A stretch of DNA of 40,773 nt from JAVXCQ01 sp036659415 (GCA_036659415.1 JAVXCQ010000020.1:1-40773); one strand, 5' to 3'; counted from the stretch's first letter, positions 7,745 to 16,116 are shown. The notes: generated by a model not told the origin, from the sequence alone. Numbers and translations: made by a program.

Positions 7745-9664
7745 TTGAATATTAAATTTTCTCTTGCTCAAATAGAAATCATTGCCGGCCGACCTGACCT
7801 TAATACGAAACGTATTTTATGTGCCATTGCTAAAGCCAAGCAAGCACAGGTAGAGGTCCTTCTCTTGCCTGAATTAGCTGTGCCTGGCTACCTCATCGGC
7901 GACCTGTGGGAACAAACTGCTTTCATTAATGATTGTGAACGCTATGGTCAGGAAATCATTGCCGCTACCACAGATATTTGTGTGCTTTTTGGCAACGTGG
8001 CAATTGATCGTAGTAAAAAGAATGAAGACGGTCGTTTCCGCAAATATAATGCAGCTTTTGTCGCCCAAAACGGTCAGCTGATAGGTGGTACGGCTACCTA
8101 TCCGTTTTTTGTGAAAACGGCTTTACCCAATTATCGTGAATTTGACGATAGTCGGCATTTTTACAGTCTAAAACAGTTAGCACAAGAGCTAACCACAACA
8201 CCTGCAGATTTGATTACTCCCCTTGAGCTAACGATTGGTAGGGAACAACTCAAGCTGGGCGTTATGCTCTGTGAAGACGGTTGGGTAGAAAACCATGCAC
8301 TTAATGTACCGGCAATTTTAGTAGCTCAAGGTGCGGAGTTACTTTGCAACCTTAGTTGCTCACCCTTTACCTTAGGTAAAAATGCCAAACGTCAGGAACT
8401 TTTTAGTGCCCAGGCCCGTTCCTATCATACACCACTTTTATATTGTAATAATATCGGTGTACAAAATAACGGTAAAAATATCTACACCTATGATGGTTGC
8501 AGTTGTGTCTACACTAATGACGGTCAAGTTCTCTTAGCGTCTAATAGTTATCAGGAGGAAACTCTGACGCTACAAGTTACTCGGAGTGCCACCGGTCTTA
8601 AACTAACTACCCTGAGCCCGCATTCCCTCCCGCTTGCTCCACTAACTGCACCTGCCCAAATCTATACTACTCTGCGCTATGGTGTGCAAAACTTTCTAGC
8701 GCAATTAGGCATTAAAAAAATGACCATTGGCGTTTCTGGAGGAATTGATTCTGCCGTTACCGCTGCCTGTTATATTGATATTTTAGGTCCAAGTAATGTC
8801 TTACTGGTCAATATGCCTTCCAAATATAATTCTTCGTTAACGCAAAATTTGGCAGAAACCATGGCTCTGGCTCTAGGGGCTAATTATACTGTAATGCCCA
8901 TCCAAACCTATGTCGATGCTACCATTAGCCAATTAACAACAACAACGATTCATAATTATACGGACAACCATACCTTCCAGCTTAAGCTTTCGCCACTGGC
9001 ACAAGAAAACATCCAAGCTCGCGACCGTGGCGCTCGTATTCTTGCCGGTCTAGCTGCCGGTTTTGGTGGCGCTTTTTCCTGTAATGCCAATAAAACCGAG
9101 TTAACGGTTGGTTATGCTACTTTTTATGGTGATATTGCCGGTTGCCTAGCTATGCTTGGTGACCTTTGGAAATATCAAGTTTACCAACTTGGGCACTACC
9201 TTAACACTCACGTTTTTCACAAAACTGTAATTCCTGAGGCCGTCTTTAACATTAAACCTAGTGCGGAACTTTCCTCCGCCCAAACTGTTGGAAGCGGCGG
9301 TGACCCTTTAGTTTATCCCTATCACGACTATCTTTTTCAAGCCTTTGTGGAAAGTTGGTCGCAAATTGCTCCAGCGGATATTCTCCTATGGTATCAAAAA
9401 GGAATTCTAGCAGCTAAACTAGGTTGCCCACCAACAGTCATTGCCCAAGCTTTTCCCAACGTGGAAGCTTTCATCACCGACCTTGAACGTTGGTGGAGGC
9501 TTTTTTGCGGCTTTGCTGTTGCCAAACGCTTACAGGCACCACCTGTACTCAGCATTTCTAAACGCGCTTATGGTTATGATCGCCGTGAAGCACAGCTCTC
9601 ACCTTATTTTTCACAAGACTATTACCACTTGAAACAACAACTTCTGACACCTTTAAGCAAATAG
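7745..9664 (+). CDS. nadE: Glutamine-dependent NAD+ synthetase
   Basis: This enzyme makes NAD+ from nicotinate adenine dinucleotide, glutamine and ATP. The 639-residue protein has an N-terminal nitrilase-type glutaminase domain followed by a synthetase domain. The glutaminase triad is E43 (LLPELAVPGY), K124 (FFVKTALPNY) and C176 (VMLCEDGW). The synthetase domain carries the PP-loop SGGIDS at 331-336. The start is a TTG at 7745: AGAGGTG lies 5 nt upstream and the resulting N-terminus, NIKFSLAQIE, matches the family. The longer TTG start at 7685 has no supporting Shine-Dalgarno. A small membrane protein gene follows 26 nt downstream, probably in the same transcript. Confidence 0.95.
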   Translation: MNIKFSLAQIEIIAGRPDLNTKRILCAIAKAKQAQVEVLLLPELAVPGYLIGDLWEQTAFINDCERYGQEIIAATTDICVLFGNVAIDRSKKNEDGRFRKYNAAFVAQNGQLIGGTATYPFFVKTALPNYREFDDSRHFYSLKQLAQELTTTPADLITPLELTIGREQLKLGVMLCEDGWVENHALNVPAILVAQGAELLCNLSCSPFTLGKNAKRQELFSAQARSYHTPLLYCNNIGVQNNGKNIYTYDGCSCVYTNDGQVLLASNSYQEETLTLQVTRSATGLKLTTLSPHSLPLAPLTAPAQIYTTLRYGVQNFLAQLGIKKMTIGVSGGIDSAVTAACYIDILGPSNVLLVNMPSKYNSSLTQNLAETMALALGANYTVMPIQTYVDATISQLTTTTIHNYTDNHTFQLKLSPLAQENIQARDRGARILAGLAAGFGGAFSCNANKTELTVGYATFYGDIAGCLAMLGDLWKYQVYQLGHYLNTHVFHKTVIPEAVFNIKPSAELSSAQTVGSGGDPLVYPYHDYLFQAFVESWSQIAPADILLWYQKGILAAKLGCPPTVIAQAFPNVEAFITDLERWWRLFCGFAVAKRLQAPPVLSISKRAYGYDRREAQLSPYFSQDYYHLKQQLLTPLSK

Positions 9665-9690
9665 AAAATAAAGAAAGTTGGTCCTATCTT

Positions 9691-9969
9691 ATGCGTTTAT
9701 TTTCCACGCTTACTTCGCTATGCGTCCTTAGCTGGCTACTGCTAGGCGGTGCTTTTGTCCTTCCCCTACTTCTAGCTGAAAAAATGCTACATGAGCGCAA
9801 GCTCTACTGGAGCAAACTTCCTTACTGTCTCCCCTCTCTTCTCTTACTCTTTTATCTGCATCAGCAACAAGGTGTTTTTCGCGGTACCCTCTTCTTTATC
9901 GGTGCAATGCTTTGTATCCGTCTTTTTGACCGTGCTGTACCTCGTGCCGTTAATAAAGCCCTGAGCTAA
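9691..9969 (+). CDS. Small hydrophobic membrane protein, unknown
   Basis: This is a 92-residue hypothetical protein with probable transmembrane segments at about residues 7-28, 45-55 (short) and 65-79. A charged loop, EKMLHERKLYWSK, lies between the first two, and the tail is basic (DRAVPRAVNKALS). I do not recognise a family. No strong Shine-Dalgarno precedes the ATG, only a weak GAAAG-like stretch. It lies 26 nt after nadE, so translation may depend on that transcript. Its stop codon falls inside the stem of the following terminator hairpin. It is likely real because it fills the gap between nadE and the terminator, but the evidence is thin. Confidence 0.6.
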   Translation: MRLFSTLTSLCVLSWLLLGGAFVLPLLLAEKMLHERKLYWSKLPYCLPSLLLLFYLHQQQGVFRGTLFFIGAMLCIRLFDRAVPRAVNKALS

Positions 9970-10026
9970 AAATTAAGCCAAAAAGGTTCGTACCTATATG
10001 GTACGAACCTTTTTGGCTTAATTTTT
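9968..10026. terminator. 27-bp perfect hairpin, bidirectional terminator
   Basis: The left arm (9968-9994) pairs perfectly over 27 bp with the right arm (10000-10026) around a TATAT loop. The arms end in A and T runs, giving U-rich 3' ends in both directions. It separates the nadE transcript (plus) from comM (minus, ending at 10032). Confidence 0.9.
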
Positions 10027-10031
10027 CAGAA

Positions 10032-11558
10032 CTAGCTATTAATATTAGTCCGTAACTGGATAGCTTCTCCTAGGTGGCTAGAGGTAATAATTGGGCTTGC
10101 TTCTAGGTCAGCAATGGTTTGTGCGACTTTAATAATGCGATCGTGACTACGAGCACTAAGACCCAATTTAACAAAATATTTAGCCAAGAGCTGTTCTGCC
10201 GGTGCGTCCAGCTGACAATATTGTTTTAGCTCGCGATGTCCTAATTCAGCATTACAATGCAGTCCTGTTCCGCGCAATCTGAGAGATTGTCTAGCTCTGG
10301 CTTGAGTAACCCTAGCTCTAATGGTCGCCGAGCTTTCCGTAGGCAACGTACATTTCATATCTGCATAATCTAGCCGCGGTACTTGAATCTGGATATCAAT
10401 TCTATCCAAAAGCGGTCCGGAAATTTTTTTATGATAACGAAGAATATCACTAGCCCGACAAGTACACTCGTGCACCCCATCATGAGATCCAAAAAATCCG
10501 CACGGACACGGATTTTCCGCAGAAACGAGAATGAAAGAAGCTGGGAAAGATAGGGACGCCTGCACTCTACTAATGGTAACCACTCCATCTTCCAGCGGTT
10601 GCCGCAAAACTTCCAAGGTCGTTCGTGAAAATTCCGGCAATTCGTCTAAAAATAAAACACCATTATGGCTCAGCGTCACCTCCCCAGGTTTAGGAATACT
10701 ACCGCCACCAATTAAGGCAATAGGAGAAATCGTGTGGTGCGGGCTACGAAAAGGTCGTTCTAACACTAATCCTTGTTGCCGTGGCAATAACCCAGCAATA
10801 CTGTAGATCTTAGTTACTTCCAGCGCTTCTTCCTCGGTCATCGGTGGCAAAATACTAGGCAATCTTCTGGCTAACATGGTTTTACCAGCTCCTGGTGCTC
10901 CCACCATCAAAACATTATGACCGCCGGCCGCCGCTATTTCCAGGGCTCTTTTGGCCACTACCTGCCCTTGTACGTCGGCAAAATCCAAATCTGAGGTTGT
11001 TCGTCCATCTAGTTGCAAGGTTCTTTTGGGTAAGAGCGGCAGTCGCTGTCGCCCGCTTAAGTGTTGTACCAGTTGCCCCAAATCAGCCGGCGTATAAACA
11101 TCAATGCCAGTTACCAATTCGCCTTCCGCAGCATTACCTGTAGGAATATAAATCTCCTTTTTGCCCAGTGCTTTGGCCTCAATAATCATTGGCAACACAC
11201 CGGTAACCCCTCTAATTCCCCCATCGAGAGCTAATTCACCGACAAAAATTCTCTCCTCAATTTCTTCTGCCGCTAATTGACCGCTACTGCATAAAATTCC
11301 AATAGCAATAGGCACATCCAGTCCGGAACCATCTTTTTTTAAGTCTGCCGGTGCTAAATTAACGGTAATGCGCGTAGTAGGAAAGCGAAAACCAGAATTT
11401 TTGAGTGCTGCCCGTACTCTTTCTCGCGATTCCTTAATAGCCGTATCCGGCAAACCTACGATTTCAAAAGCTGGCAAACCATTGGCAATATCCACTTCTA
11501 CAATGATTTGTTCCCCATTAACGCCGCACGTGGTTTCCCCATATGTTCTTGCATACAC
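10032..11558 (-). CDS. comM: YifB/ComM family Mg-chelatase-like AAA+ ATPase
   Basis: This 508-residue AAA+ protein belongs to the YifB/ComM family. Proteobacterial ComM is a helicase promoting branch migration during natural transformation. The N-terminal domain shows the EIVGLPDTAIKESRERVRAA signature. The Walker A motif is GAPGAGKT at about 220-227, with LFLDELPEF as Walker B, and a C-terminal chelatase-like domain contains the CPCG and CTC cysteines. Length is normal. The ATG at 11558 is preceded by GAGGG about 7 nt upstream. It is the last gene of rnhB-yraN-comM, 30 nt after yraN. The role in competence is inferred from the family. Confidence 0.92.
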   Translation of the reverse strand: MYARTYGETTCGVNGEQIIVEVDIANGLPAFEIVGLPDTAIKESRERVRAALKNSGFRFPTTRITVNLAPADLKKDGSGLDVPIAIGILCSSGQLAAEEIEERIFVGELALDGGIRGVTGVLPMIIEAKALGKKEIYIPTGNAAEGELVTGIDVYTPADLGQLVQHLSGRQRLPLLPKRTLQLDGRTTSDLDFADVQGQVVAKRALEIAAAGGHNVLMVGAPGAGKTMLARRLPSILPPMTEEEALEVTKIYSIAGLLPRQQGLVLERPFRSPHHTISPIALIGGGSIPKPGEVTLSHNGVLFLDELPEFSRTTLEVLRQPLEDGVVTISRVQASLSFPASFILVSAENPCPCGFFGSHDGVHECTCRASDILRYHKKISGPLLDRIDIQIQVPRLDYADMKCTLPTESSATIRARVTQARARQSLRLRGTGLHCNAELGHRELKQYCQLDAPAEQLLAKYFVKLGLSARSHDRIIKVAQTIADLEASPIITSSHLGEAIQLRTNINS

Positions 11559-11588
11559 TAGCCCTCGCCTCTTTTATAATTTAACTGG

Positions 11589-11942
11589 TTAAAAACATTT
11601 TTTCAGATGGTTAATGGTTACTTGACCATCTTGACGCAAGATTTCAATCACATCAAAACCAAAATCACTATAAAACTTATCCACCGCCTGCAAATACTCT
11701 AATGCCGTACGATGAATTTTCACCTGCTTGCTACGAGTTACCGCCGCCGCCGGTGTGCCGAAAAGCAAGTTTTGTCTGGTTTTAACTTCCACAAAACTTA
11801 GCTCGCTACCTAATTGAGCGATAATATCAATCTCGCCGTAAGCCGAGCGATAATTGCGAGTAATAATTTTATAACCCTGTTGCTGTAAATAAGTACAGGC
11901 GGTAGTTTCACCCCATTGTCCCAACTGTGCTCGTGGATGCAT
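11589..11942 (-). CDS. yraN: UPF0102 endonuclease-fold protein YraN
   Basis: This 117-residue protein belongs to the YraN/UPF0102 family, with a PD-(D/E)XK nuclease-like fold. The motif residues appear as YGEIDIIA followed by FVEVKTR, matching the catalytic D and ExK positions. The N-terminal G-x-x-GE segment (GQWGETTACTYL) is also typical. The role is uncharacterised; links to DNA repair or recombination are inferred from fold and frequent proximity to comM and rnhB, as here. It sits 17 nt after rnhB and 30 nt before comM on the same strand. Confidence 0.92.
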   Translation of the reverse strand: MHPRAQLGQWGETTACTYLQQQGYKIITRNYRSAYGEIDIIAQLGSELSFVEVKTRQNLLFGTPAAAVTRSKQVKIHRTALEYLQAVDKFYSDFGFDVIEILRQDGQVTINHLKKCF

Positions 11943-11959
11943 ACCACCACGACCTTTCT

Positions 11960-12772
11960 TTAACTTTCACTGTTGCTTTTCAAAATAATTATTTGGCTGG
12001 TTCCTGCCGTCGGTATTTGCAACTGAAAACTTTTAACCGGTTCGTAACTGTGCCGATGCCAAGGAGTTGCCCCATATGTTTCTAATGCTGTCAAATGTTG
12101 CACGCTACCATAGCCCTTATTTTGAGCAAAATGATATTGTGGGTATAGTGAATCCAAGGTGCACATCAGCCGATCTCTAGTAACTTTGGCAATGATTGAA
12201 GCTGCCGCAATAGAAGCACTCAAACTGTCGCCATGAATAATCACTTCCGTTGGCATCGCTACCGTTACCGGCATCGCATCAATTAACGCCGCTTGTGGTT
12301 GTGGCGTCAAAGCTTGCAAAACTTTAGTCATATAGAGCTTGGTAGCTTGATAGATATTGTAGCAATCAATTTCCTCCACCGCCACAATACTCACCGTAAT
12401 CGCCACCGCTTGCTCCATAATTTCCCGATACAAGGTTTCCCTTTTACTAGCAGTTACCTGTTTAGAGTCATTAAGTCCAGCGATAAATACCCCCGGCGGT
12501 AAAATAACAGCTGCCACCACTAATGGTCCAGCCAAAGGGCCACGCCCGGCTTCGTCTACGCCAGCTACGTAACTAAAACCTTGCTCCCAATAAATTGTTT
12601 CATAACGCAAGAGTGTCTGAAAGCGTTGCTTTTCTGTTACAACGGCCGCTAAACGCTTGTGATAGGTGTCCAAGAGCTGCTTTACACCCTTACGCTTGTC
12701 GCACGCTAACGTAGCAAGTGTTTCCACACTGGGCTGACTACCCAAAAGCTCTTTTATTTCTGCTATTTTCAT
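11960..12772 (-). CDS. rnhB: Ribonuclease HII
   Basis: RNase HII removes ribonucleotides and RNA from RNA-DNA hybrids. The protein has 270 residues, including an N-terminal extension of about 65 residues common in Firmicute RnhB. The active site motif GVDEAGRGPLAGP supplies D73 and E74, and D165 in ALIDAMP is the third acidic ligand. ASIIAKVTRD and the NKGYGS segment follow in the usual order. The ATG at 12772 is preceded by GAGGTGGAG. A hairpin terminator sits just upstream, so expression depends on read-through from rplS-lepB-ylqF or on a promoter I could not identify. Confidence 0.95.
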   Translation of the reverse strand: MKIAEIKELLGSQPSVETLATLACDKRKGVKQLLDTYHKRLAAVVTEKQRFQTLLRYETIYWEQGFSYVAGVDEAGRGPLAGPLVVAAVILPPGVFIAGLNDSKQVTASKRETLYREIMEQAVAITVSIVAVEEIDCYNIYQATKLYMTKVLQALTPQPQAALIDAMPVTVAMPTEVIIHGDSLSASIAAASIIAKVTRDRLMCTLDSLYPQYHFAQNKGYGSVQHLTALETYGATPWHRHSYEPVKSFQLQIPTAGTSQIIILKSNSES

Positions 12773-12786
12773 GCTCGCTCCACCTC

Positions 12787-12818
12787 AAAAAAAATAGAAC
12801 CGCGCACGGTCCTATTTT
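12787..12818 (-). terminator. Hairpin terminator after ylqF, abutting the rnhB ribosome binding site
   Basis: A 12-bp stem (12791-12802 with 12807-12818, one mismatch) has a 4-nt loop. On the minus strand it is followed by eight T residues, which run directly into the GAGGTGGAG Shine-Dalgarno of rnhB. It probably terminates only part of the transcripts. Confidence 0.75.
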
Positions 12819-12820
12819 GG

Positions 12821-13681
12821 TTATTTTTTCTCTGGGTCGTCAAGAGTAAAGCTTCCTAAGCGCCCGGTTCTAAAATCACGTAGCACCAACTGAATAACTT
12901 TATCAATATCTAGCACGCCACCTACTCTAATACAACCACGAGCAACGGCAATTTGAGCTAATACCTCCTGTGCCGTAGCACCGGCACTAAAATCAATTTT
13001 ATACTTATTGCTCAACTCCTGGGGATATTCAGCGGCCAAACGCTCAGTGAGTAATTCTACTGCTAACTCCCGGTCAAAAACGTCTTCTCTAATAGCGCCG
13101 GTAACAGCCAAGGCAAAACCAACCTCCGGATCTTCAAACTTGGGCCATAGGACTCCTGGCGTATCCAGTAGTTCCAACCCCTTGGCAATAGTAATCCACT
13201 GTTGACCACGCGTAACACCCGGACGATCTGCAGCGACAACCTTAACTTTCCCTACTAGACGATTAATGAGGGTTGATTTTCCTACATTAGGCACACCCAC
13301 AATCATCACTCTAATGGAACGATTACGTACGCCTTTTTTAGCCCATTTTTCTTGCATCGGCTTAGCAACCTCTTGAATCACCGCCAGCATCTGCTTAATG
13401 CCTTTACCGGTAACACAATCAATTTTAACCACGGGCAACCCGTTTTCTTTAAAACGTGCTAGCCACTGATCAGATTTAGCAGGATCAGCCATATCCATTT
13501 TATTTAAAGCAATAATTTTAGGTTTAGTCCCCAACATTTCTATCAGCATTGGATTACTACTAGAACGTGGAATACGGGCGTCCAACATTTCAACAACCAC
13601 ATCTACCAATTTCAACTGTGTTTCCATCATGCGTTTAGCCTTAGTCATGTGACCGGGAAACCATTGAATTTTAAAATCCAT
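12821..13681 (-). CDS. ylqF: Ribosome biogenesis GTPase YlqF/RbgA
   Basis: RbgA is a circularly permuted GTPase that acts late in 50S subunit assembly. In the 286-residue protein the GTPase motifs come in permuted order: NKMD (G4) at 60-63, then GVPNVGKS (G1) at 129-136, T157 in PGVTRG (G2) and DTPG (G3) at 173-176. The C-terminal domain follows, as in the B. subtilis protein. The N-terminal IQWFPGHMTKA motif is diagnostic. The ATG is preceded by AAGGAG 8 nt upstream. It lies between lepB and rnhB, the same order as in many Firmicutes, and is followed by a terminator. Confidence 0.96.
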   Translation of the reverse strand: MDFKIQWFPGHMTKAKRMMETQLKLVDVVVEMLDARIPRSSSNPMLIEMLGTKPKIIALNKMDMADPAKSDQWLARFKENGLPVVKIDCVTGKGIKQMLAVIQEVAKPMQEKWAKKGVRNRSIRVMIVGVPNVGKSTLINRLVGKVKVVAADRPGVTRGQQWITIAKGLELLDTPGVLWPKFEDPEVGFALAVTGAIREDVFDRELAVELLTERLAAEYPQELSNKYKIDFSAGATAQEVLAQIAVARGCIRVGGVLDIDKVIQLVLRDFRTGRLGSFTLDDPEKK

Positions 13682-13707
13682 AGCAGTTACTCCTTTGCTC
13701 TATCTCA

Positions 13708-14247
13708 TCAAGGCAGTGTCCGCATTTTATCAAACGGCCAAAAAATCACACTTGCCTTGCCTTTAATCAATTTAAGCGGAACGAAGCCCACGTCAGCGTA
13801 ACGACTATCTTCCGAATTATTTCTGTTATCACCCAAAACAAATACGTGGCCTTTAGGCACAACTGCTTTGCGATAGGTGCTATGGTTACGTTCCTTGGTG
13901 TAAGTTTCTTTTTTTGCCACACCATTAATATAAACCTGTCCATCACGTAACTCGACAGTATCACCGCCTACAGCAATAACACGTTTAATAAAATCTCGAC
14001 TTTCATCCATGGGATACTTAAAAACGATGATTTCATCTTTTTGGGGGTCGGTCACAAAGTAAATAAATTTATTTACCAATAACCGTTCTCTATTTTCAAG
14101 CGTGGGGAGCATGGAAGGACCCGACACCATATATGGTTCCACTATAAACGAACGAATACAAAACGCCAAAACTACGGCAATAATAATTGAGTATAACCAG
14201 TCACTAGCGGTATCTTGCCAGGCTGTTGTGCTTTTTTTATCCATCAC
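13708..14247 (-). CDS. lepB: Signal peptidase I
   Basis: This membrane protease removes signal peptides from Sec and Tat substrates. The 179-residue protein is the short, single-membrane-pass Gram-positive (SipS-like) form. One hydrophobic helix (about 16-36) is followed by the catalytic serine S45 in SGPSMLPTL. The catalytic base K88 lies in DFIKRVIAVGGD, and GDNRNNSEDSR is the conserved box E. The ATG has GGAG about 10 nt upstream. It lies between rplS and ylqF, with a small hairpin before it. A likely substrate in the same window is the small secreted protein near 5 kb. Confidence 0.96.
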   Translation of the reverse strand: MMDKKSTTAWQDTASDWLYSIIIAVVLAFCIRSFIVEPYMVSGPSMLPTLENRERLLVNKFIYFVTDPQKDEIIVFKYPMDESRDFIKRVIAVGGDTVELRDGQVYINGVAKKETYTKERNHSTYRKAVVPKGHVFVLGDNRNNSEDSRYADVGFVPLKLIKGKASVIFWPFDKMRTLP

Positions 14248-14271
14248 TTTGCTCCTTTAAAAGAAATAAAT

Positions 14272-14299
14272 AAAAGGGACTGTCTTCACAGTCCCTTTT
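14272..14299 (-). terminator. Hairpin between rplS and lepB
   Basis: A perfect 12-bp stem, 14272-14283 with 14288-14299, has a 4-nt loop. On the minus strand it ends in TTTTATTTATTT. It may be a partial terminator or an mRNA-stabilising 3' hairpin that raises L19 output over lepB. Confidence 0.7.
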
Positions 14300-14308
14300 A
14301 GATTCCGA

Positions 14309-14650
14309 TTAGCGACGTTCTCTAATACGAGCTGCTTTACCGGTAAGGTTACGTAAATAATAAAGTTTTGCTCTGCGCACAATACCGCGACGAGAAACTT
14401 CGATTTTTTCTAATCTTGGGCTATGAACAGGGAATGTTCTTTCCACGCCAACGCCAGAAGCAATACGACGAACAGTGAACATTTCACGAACGCCACCGCC
14501 GCTACGAGCGATGCAAACACCTTCGAACAACTGAATACGTTCTCTGGTACCTTCGACGATTCTTACATAAACTTTCAGGGTATCTCCTGCACGGAAATCT
14601 GGGATGTCGGAACGAAGTTGTTCTTGTTCCAATACTTCAATAATATTCAT
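14309..14650 (-). CDS. rplS: 50S ribosomal protein L19
   Basis: L19 lies at the 30S-50S interface of the ribosome. The 113-residue protein is full length, with family segments DFRAGDTLKVYVRI, RIQLFEGVCIAR and a basic tail ending in KAARIRERR. The ATG is preceded by GAGGAGG. It follows trmD and an RNA methyltransferase gene but has its own strong promoter (14725-14753) and an untranslated leader of about 68 nt that may regulate it. Confidence 0.97.
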   Translation of the reverse strand: MNIIEVLEQEQLRSDIPDFRAGDTLKVYVRIVEGTRERIQLFEGVCIARSGGGVREMFTVRRIASGVGVERTFPVHSPRLEKIEVSRRGIVRRAKLYYLRNLTGKAARIRERR

Positions 14651-14718
14651 AATTTCCTCCTCAATATCGAGACGTTCATGTGTGACCTCGCCAACAGCGG
14701 ACCGTCCGTTTTACATAC
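14651..14718 (-). ncRNA. Putative L19 leader (cis-regulatory 5' UTR of rplS)
   Basis: This leader runs from the predicted start near 14718 to the rplS ATG. On the minus strand it can form a CGGAC/GTCCG hairpin near the 5' end and a second helix in which CGAG and TCA pair with TGA and CTCG. A CTC near the end could instead pair with the GAG of the GAGGAGG ribosome binding site. Position and mutually exclusive pairing resemble the Firmicute L19 leader class (Rfam L19_leader). The match is by eye, so it is tentative. Confidence 0.45.
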
Positions 14719-14724
14719 GCATAG

Positions 14725-14753
14725 ATTATATCACAAAGTGCCTTAGCAGGCAA
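14725..14753 (-). promoter_or_regulatory. Sigma-A promoter of rplS
   Basis: On the minus strand TTGCCT (14748-14753), a 17-nt spacer and a perfect TATAAT (14725-14730) are present. TGA directly before the -10 makes it an extended -10 promoter as well. Confidence 0.8.
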
Positions 14754-14784
14754 TAGTTTTTATCTTGTTCAATGCTCTGCCTGT

Positions 14785-15372
14785 TTAACCTTGTTGTGGG
14801 TGCTCTTTCCACCAGCTTTCTCCGGCTAAACGATCTAAAATAATAGCAACTGCGGAACGCACACAGAGATGATTATAATCACCTGCACCATAAATTGGTT
14901 CTAAAATATAATCAAAGCTATTCATCACGCTTTGTTCAATTCCAAACCCTGTACCAAATAGGACTAACAGCGGTTGCTCCTCTGTTTGCAATTTAACACG
15001 CATTGCTTGGTAACTAACTGTATTAGGGTAAGTTCTGGCATCAGTGGTAATCGTTAACGGTCTTTGTCCTTCCAAGGCGGTGACCGCCTCAATGGCTTCA
15101 GCAATACTGGGTAAGTACTGCACCCGTTCTAAGGCATTATTACGATCGGGGTTATAAGTCTTACCATAACCGTGCTGCCAGTACTCAGTAATCGTCTTAA
15201 TGATTTCTGCCTGAACTTCCAAGGGGTGAATTAAAAAATAACGTTTCACATCATAGGTTCTGGCTGTACGGGCAATATCATGAATATCAAAATTAGTCAC
15301 CGCTGTCGCGATAACCTCCATATGTTTGTTATAAATAGGATAATGTACCAAGCCGATATATAGATTAGCCAT
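14785..15372 (-). CDS. RNA methyltransferase, SPOUT type (PF09936-like)
   Basis: This 195-residue protein resembles the uncharacterised SAM-dependent RNA methyltransferase family PF09936, which is commonly found beside trmD. Family-like segments are VTNFDIHDIARTARTYDV near the N-terminus, LVLFGTGFGIEQSV, a likely SPOUT knot and SAM loop, and YNHLCVRSAVAIILDRL at the C-terminus. The ATG at 15372 (AAGGTG 6-7 nt upstream) is preferred to the GTG at 15381; it overlaps the trmD stop by 8 bp, so translation is probably coupled. The target RNA is unknown. Proximity to trmD suggests tRNA or rRNA, but this is inference. Confidence 0.88.
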   Translation of the reverse strand: MANLYIGLVHYPIYNKHMEVIATAVTNFDIHDIARTARTYDVKRYFLIHPLEVQAEIIKTITEYWQHGYGKTYNPDRNNALERVQYLPSIAEAIEAVTALEGQRPLTITTDARTYPNTVSYQAMRVKLQTEEQPLLVLFGTGFGIEQSVMNSFDYILEPIYGAGDYNHLCVRSAVAIILDRLAGESWWKEHPQQG

Positions 15373-16114
15373 TCTTTTCACCTTTTAGTTCTTCAACTAC
15401 CGCTAGCAACAGCTTACCATCACCTTTTTGTAAGGTAGCTTGTGCCAACAAATCCGGTCGTTGACAATAAGTGGCACGTAATGCCTGTTGGCGCCGCCAC
15501 TGTTTAATGTCAGCATGATTACCACCTAGTAATACTGCCGGCACTGTTTGACCTTCAAAATCGACTGGCCTAGTATATTGAGGATATTCCAAAAGCCCCT
15601 CACTAAAAGATTCATCTGCGGCACTTTCTGCTTTACCCAAAACACCAGGAATAAATCGTGCCACCGTGTCCATAATAACCAAGGCTGGTAATTCTCCCCC
15701 AGTCAAAACATAATCGCCAATGGAAACTTTCTCATCCACCCAAGCAAAAATACGTTCATCGAAACCTTCATAATGACCACAAAGAAAAATAAGATCGCGT
15801 TTTTGCCGAGCATAAGTTTCCACCAACTCTTGTTGCAACTGCTTACCCCCAGGACACAGTGCTAAGACCAGTGCCTGTGGCAATCTCGCCTTAGCAGCCC
15901 TGAGAGCTGCCACAAAGGGCTCTGGTTTTAAAACCATCCCTGCGCCACCGCCACAAGGAGTATCGTCAACAGTCCGATGTTTGTCCGTAGTATAATCACG
16001 CGGATTAATACAAGAAACACTCAACAGCCCACTTTCCCTACCTCGCTTAAGAATGCTATAATTGGTAGCCTGCTCAATCAGTTCGGGAAACAAGGTTACG
16101 AAAATAAATTCCAC
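15365..16114 (-). CDS. trmD: tRNA (guanine37-N1)-methyltransferase
   Basis: TrmD makes m1G37 in tRNAs with a G at position 36, including tRNA-Pro, and so prevents frameshifting. The 249-residue protein is full length. It shows the family opening FVTLFPELI, DDTPCGGGAGMVLKPEP at about 50-66, and the trefoil-knot SAM site CGHYEGFDERI followed by GDYVLTGGE. The start is a GTG at 16114 with no strong Shine-Dalgarno, only 2 nt after the rimM stop, so translation is probably coupled to rimM. The order rpsP-khpA-ylqD-rimM-trmD is classical for Firmicutes. Confidence 0.97.
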   Translation of the reverse strand: MEFIFVTLFPELIEQATNYSILKRGRESGLLSVSCINPRDYTTDKHRTVDDTPCGGGAGMVLKPEPFVAALRAAKARLPQALVLALCPGGKQLQQELVETYARQKRDLIFLCGHYEGFDERIFAWVDEKVSIGDYVLTGGELPALVIMDTVARFIPGVLGKAESAADESFSEGLLEYPQYTRPVDFEGQTVPAVLLGGNHADIKQWRRQQALRATYCQRPDLLAQATLQKGDGKLLLAVVEELKGEKNG

Positions 16115-16116
16115 TT

